Shown one piece after another: positions 7,433 to 8,981 of a DNA stretch of 8,981 nucleotides. Position 1 is the stretch's first letter. The number at the start of each line of letters is the position of its first letter. The position numbers were made by a program, and so were the translations under genes. Origin of the DNA: Methanobacteriota archaeon (lineage in GTDB: Archaea; Thermoplasmatota; Poseidoniia; Poseidoniales; Poseidoniaceae); the NCBI GenBank assembly GCA_002694245.1, contig NZLM01000009.1, forward strand, positions 4,465 through 13,445. The letters are read 5' to 3'. Below the pieces are notes generated by a model. The model was not told the DNA's origin, did not search any database, and saw nothing but the letters and a program-made list of their open reading frames with translations.

Positions 7433-7868
7433 AAACAAAGTCAACATTTCCATGACTAAGAATAAACTCCCGCCCCAAGTCATCAAATGTGTCAAGTAGG
7501 CTAGAGCAGAAACTGATCTTATTTACTTCTGGATCAGCTTCCAAATCCTTCTTCACGCCTTCCAATGTACCCGGTGCTGCACCGCATGACAAGCATGCAC
7601 CTGTCAGATCTAAAACAATATCCAAAACACCATTTTTATCGGTTTTTTCAACTACTGCTATGCCGCCTCCATGCCCGTCAAGAGCTGCTCGTACTTGCCC
7701 AAGTCTTGCAAGAAGATACGGAACTAAATCATCGATTTCGAGTAGTGAAGTTTTGCGATACTCTTCCTCTTTTTCGGCATCAACAGTCTCCTCAATTCTT
7801 TTCTTGGCTTCGATTTCCATTGCAGCAGCAGCTTCTATTCTATACTGCTCAAGAATATCGTCATCCAT
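7431..7868 (-). CDS. nfu: Nfu/NifU C-terminal-like Fe-S cluster scaffold or carrier protein
   Basis: A 145-residue soluble protein from the ATG at 7868. Residues about 1-45 are a highly charged, Ala/Glu/Lys-rich helix, probably coiled coil. Residues about 50-125 match the NifU C-terminal domain: VRAALDGHGGGIAVVE, then LTGACLSCGAAPGTLEGVKK with the cluster-binding CxxC at C92 and C95, and DPEV. Proteins of this family bind a [4Fe-4S] cluster across a dimer through the CxxC and deliver it to target enzymes. The frame stays open to an ATG at 7964, which would give 177 residues, but those extra codons cover the divergent promoter region and the start of sufC on the other strand. The ATG at 7868 has AGGAG 11 bases upstream. 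The neighbouring divergent sufCB genes support an Fe-S role. A mature [Fe-S] scaffold domain of NifU (IscU-like) is absent. Confidence 0.88.
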   Translation of the reverse strand: MDDDILEQYRIEAAAAMEIEAKKRIEETVDAEKEEEYRKTSLLEIDDLVPYLLARLGQVRAALDGHGGGIAVVEKTDKNGVLDIVLDLTGACLSCGAAPGTLEGVKKDLEADPEVNKISFCSSLLDTFDDLGREFILSHGNVDFV

Positions 7869-7879
7869 GGTTCTGCGTT

Positions 7880-7884
7880 CTCCT
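7880..7884 (-). promoter_or_regulatory. Ribosome binding site AGGAG before nfu
   Basis: AGGAG on the minus strand, 11 bases before the ATG at 7868. Spacing is somewhat long, but it supports this start over the ATG at 7964, which would run through the promoter gap. Confidence 0.4.
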
Positions 7885-7914
7885 ATTTCTTCATGAACCC
7901 TCGCTTTTCGTTCT

Positions 7915-7929
7915 CTGTACTTCGTACAG
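7915..7929. promoter_or_regulatory. 15-base perfect palindrome between nfu and sufC, candidate operator
   Basis: CTGTAC-TTC-GTACAG has two 6-base arms with a 3-base spacer. It lies inside the 94-base divergent gap, 33 bases before the sufC ATG and 46 bases before the nfu ATG, next to the TATA-like element. This geometry suits a dimeric DNA-binding regulator controlling both Fe-S operons. A short palindrome can occur by chance, and no regulator gene is in the window. Confidence 0.4.
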
Positions 7930-7931
7930 TC

Positions 7932-7940
7932 ATTGATAAA
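7932..7940. promoter_or_regulatory. Candidate archaeal TATA element of the divergent nfu/sufC promoter
   Basis: The AT-rich block ATTGATAAA is centred about 26 bases before the sufC ATG, the distance expected for a leaderless archaeal message. Read on the minus strand (TTTATCAAT) it could also serve nfu, giving a leader of about 40 bases that would include the AGGAG site. It is a weak match to the TTTAWATA consensus, so the call is tentative. Confidence 0.3.
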
Positions 7941-7962
7941 GGTGGAACGATAGCGGCAAAAC

Positions 7963-8703
7963 ATGGGAGACGAGGTACTCGCAATCCACGACCTTCACGT
8001 CAGTGTCGAAGGTAACGAGATTATCAAAGGTATATCTCTTTCAATTAATCTAGGCGAAGTACACGTAATAATGGGTAGAAACGGCGCTGGCAAATCTACT
8101 TTGGCTAATGTCATCATGGGACACCCTGCCTACGAAGTCACCTCTGGCAACATTACTTACAACGGGAAAGATTTGGATGAGATGGAAGTTTTCGAGAGAG
8201 CAAGAGCAGGAATGTTTCTATCCTTCCAATACCCCTCTTCAATCCCAGGCGTGCAAGTAGGAACATTCCTAAGAAAGTCAGTCACAGCAGTAAGAGGTGA
8301 ATCGGCTCCTAGTGCTAGAGAATTCAGAAAAGAGTTGAAATCACACATGGAGGCACTTGATATGGACAAAAGCTTCCTCTCAAGATATGTCAATGATGGT
8401 TTTAGTGGAGGCGAAAAGAAGCGGTTAGAGATTCTCCAAATGCTATTGCTTAATCCTAACTTGGCGCTGTTAGATGAAACAGACTCAGGTCTTGACATAG
8501 ATGCACTAAGGGTTGTTGCTGAAGGCATCAACAGCATTGGTTCGACTTCCGGTTGTCTGCTCATTACTCACTATCAGAGATTATTAGATCATGTAAAGCC
8601 AACCTATGTTCACGTTATGATCGATGGAAAGATTGTAAAAACAGGAGGAGCAGAACTTGCTCTGGACCTAGAAGCCAAGGGGTATGATTGGCTGGAAGCT
8701 TGA
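7963..8703 (+). CDS. sufC: SufC, Fe-S cluster assembly ATPase
   Basis: A complete 246-residue SufC, the ABC-type ATPase of the SufBCD Fe-S cluster assembly complex in the cytoplasm. Walker A is GRNGAGKST (38-46), the Q-loop FLSFQYP (Q89), the signature FSGGEKKR (147-154), and Walker B plus D-loop read [16 protein letters not shown] (167-182), the wording characteristic of SufC as opposed to transporter ATPases. The switch histidine is H203 in [10 protein letters not shown]. Length and motif spacing are normal for the family. No Shine-Dalgarno lies at normal distance before the ATG, and an AT-rich element is centred about 26 bases upstream, so the message may be leaderless. sufB follows nine bases after the stop. 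Confidence 0.97.
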   Translation: MGDEVLAIHDLHVSVEGNEIIKGISLSINLGEVHVIMGRNGAGKSTLANVIMGHPAYEVTSGNITYNGKDLDEMEVFERARAGMFLSFQYPSSIPGVQVGTFLRKSVTAVRGESAPSAREFRKELKSHMEALDMDKSFLSRYVNDGFSGGEKKRLEILQMLLLNPNLALLDETDSGLDIDALRVVAEGINSIGSTSGCLLITHYQRLLDHVKPTYVHVMIDGKIVKTGGAELALDLEAKGYDWLEA

Positions 8704-8709
8704 GGTGAT
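8702..8709 (+). promoter_or_regulatory. Ribosome binding site GAGGTGAT before sufB
   Basis: GAGGTGAT overlaps the sufC TGA stop and ends three bases before the sufB ATG. It complements the archaeal 16S rRNA tail and fixes the sufB start. Confidence 0.7.
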
Positions 8710-8712
8710 TGA

Positions 8713-8981
8713 ATGGCTAACGAAACAGCAAGAGATGCGGTTGGTGACTACAAGTACGGATTCCACGACCCAGAAAACGCTACCATCAGGTTCGACAAGG
8801 GTCTATCAGAACAGGTCGTGCGGGACATCTCTGAACTGAAAAATGAACCAGAATGGATGACTGAAGCAAGGGTCAAGGCGTATCACAGGTTTATGGAAAT
8901 GCCGATGCCGTCATGGGGTAATTGTGAGATGCTGAATCAAATTGATTTTGATGCAGTAACCTACTTCCTGCGCTCGTCCGA
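8713..8981 (+). CDS. sufB: SufB, Fe-S cluster assembly scaffold, partial (N-terminus only)
   Basis: The frame opens at the ATG at 8713 and runs off the right edge after 89 codons. The translated N-terminus reads like SufB: DYKYGFHDPE, IRFDKGLSEQVVRDIS, LKNEPEWMTEARVKAYHRF, MPMPSWGN and IDFDAVTYFLRSS. The 'KNEPEWM ... R.KAY' and 'P.PxWG ... IDFD' blocks are hallmarks of SufB over SufD. SufB is the scaffold on which the cluster is assembled with SufC (and usually SufD), normally about 470 residues, so roughly four fifths lies outside the window. The start is set by GAGGTGAT overlapping the sufC stop, and the nine-base gap indicates co-transcription and coupling with sufC. The key cluster and SufC-binding residues are beyond the edge and cannot be checked. 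Confidence 0.95.
   Translation, partial: MANETARDAVGDYKYGFHDPENATIRFDKGLSEQVVRDISELKNEPEWMTEARVKAYHRFMEMPMPSWGNCEMLNQIDFDAVTYFLRSS

Noticed and set aside
7489..7896. A 135-codon plus-strand open frame.
   Set aside because: It is antisense to nfu, which has a clear CxxC scaffold domain; composition is Ser-rich shadow coding.
7869..7964. A longer nfu reading frame starting at the ATG at 7964 (177 residues).
   Set aside because: The extra 32 codons run through the divergent promoter gap and collide with the sufC start on the other strand; they show no domain similarity, and an ATG at 7868 with AGGAG upstream is available.
8157..8564. A 135-codon minus-strand open frame.
   Set aside because: It is antisense to the conserved core of sufC and has no independent support.

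Overview
The window looks like a fragment of a marine archaeal genome. The best guess is a Poseidoniia (Marine Group II/III Euryarchaeota) relative, but this is an inference from gene content. Three things point there. The large gene in the middle is an archaeal-type tRNA-guanine transglycosylase with a C-terminal PUA domain. Several start codons follow strong Shine-Dalgarno sequences of the GGAGGTGA type. One membrane protein carries the aspartate-rich DSDGDGYPDG...GTDP repeat that is frequent in surface proteins of these archaea. No rRNA, tRNA, CRISPR array, insertion sequence or integrase was seen, and coding density is very high.

Layout. Seven genes lie head to tail on the minus strand and read leftward from about 7868 to the left edge: an Nfu-type Fe-S scaffold (7431-7868), the transglycosylase (5245-7419), and a five-gene block with overlapping or abutting ends. 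That block is ABC ATPase 1 (4248-5207), ABC-2 permease 1 (3201-4247), ABC ATPase 2 (2215-3204), ABC-2 permease 2 (896-2218) and a CrtC/AttH-like lipocalin-type protein cut by the left edge (1-896). Two genes read rightward: sufC (7963-8703) and the start of sufB (8713 to the right edge). The 94-base gap between nfu and sufC is the only real intergenic region. It holds a 15-base perfect palindrome and an AT-rich TATA-like element, and is the probable divergent promoter.

How the genes fit together. SufC and SufB form the SUF Fe-S cluster assembly machine, and Nfu is a cluster carrier, so the divergent promoter probably co-controls Fe-S biogenesis on both sides. The transglycosylase would insert preQ0 into the tRNA D-loop as the first step of archaeosine formation. 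All four zinc ligands expected of this family appear to be replaced, while both active-site aspartates are kept. The five-gene block encodes two complete ATPase-permease pairs plus a lipocalin-like partner. Permease 2 has an external acidic insertion that probably binds calcium. The transported substrate cannot be read from the sequence. This transporter block and the zinc-less transglycosylase are the most unusual parts of the window.
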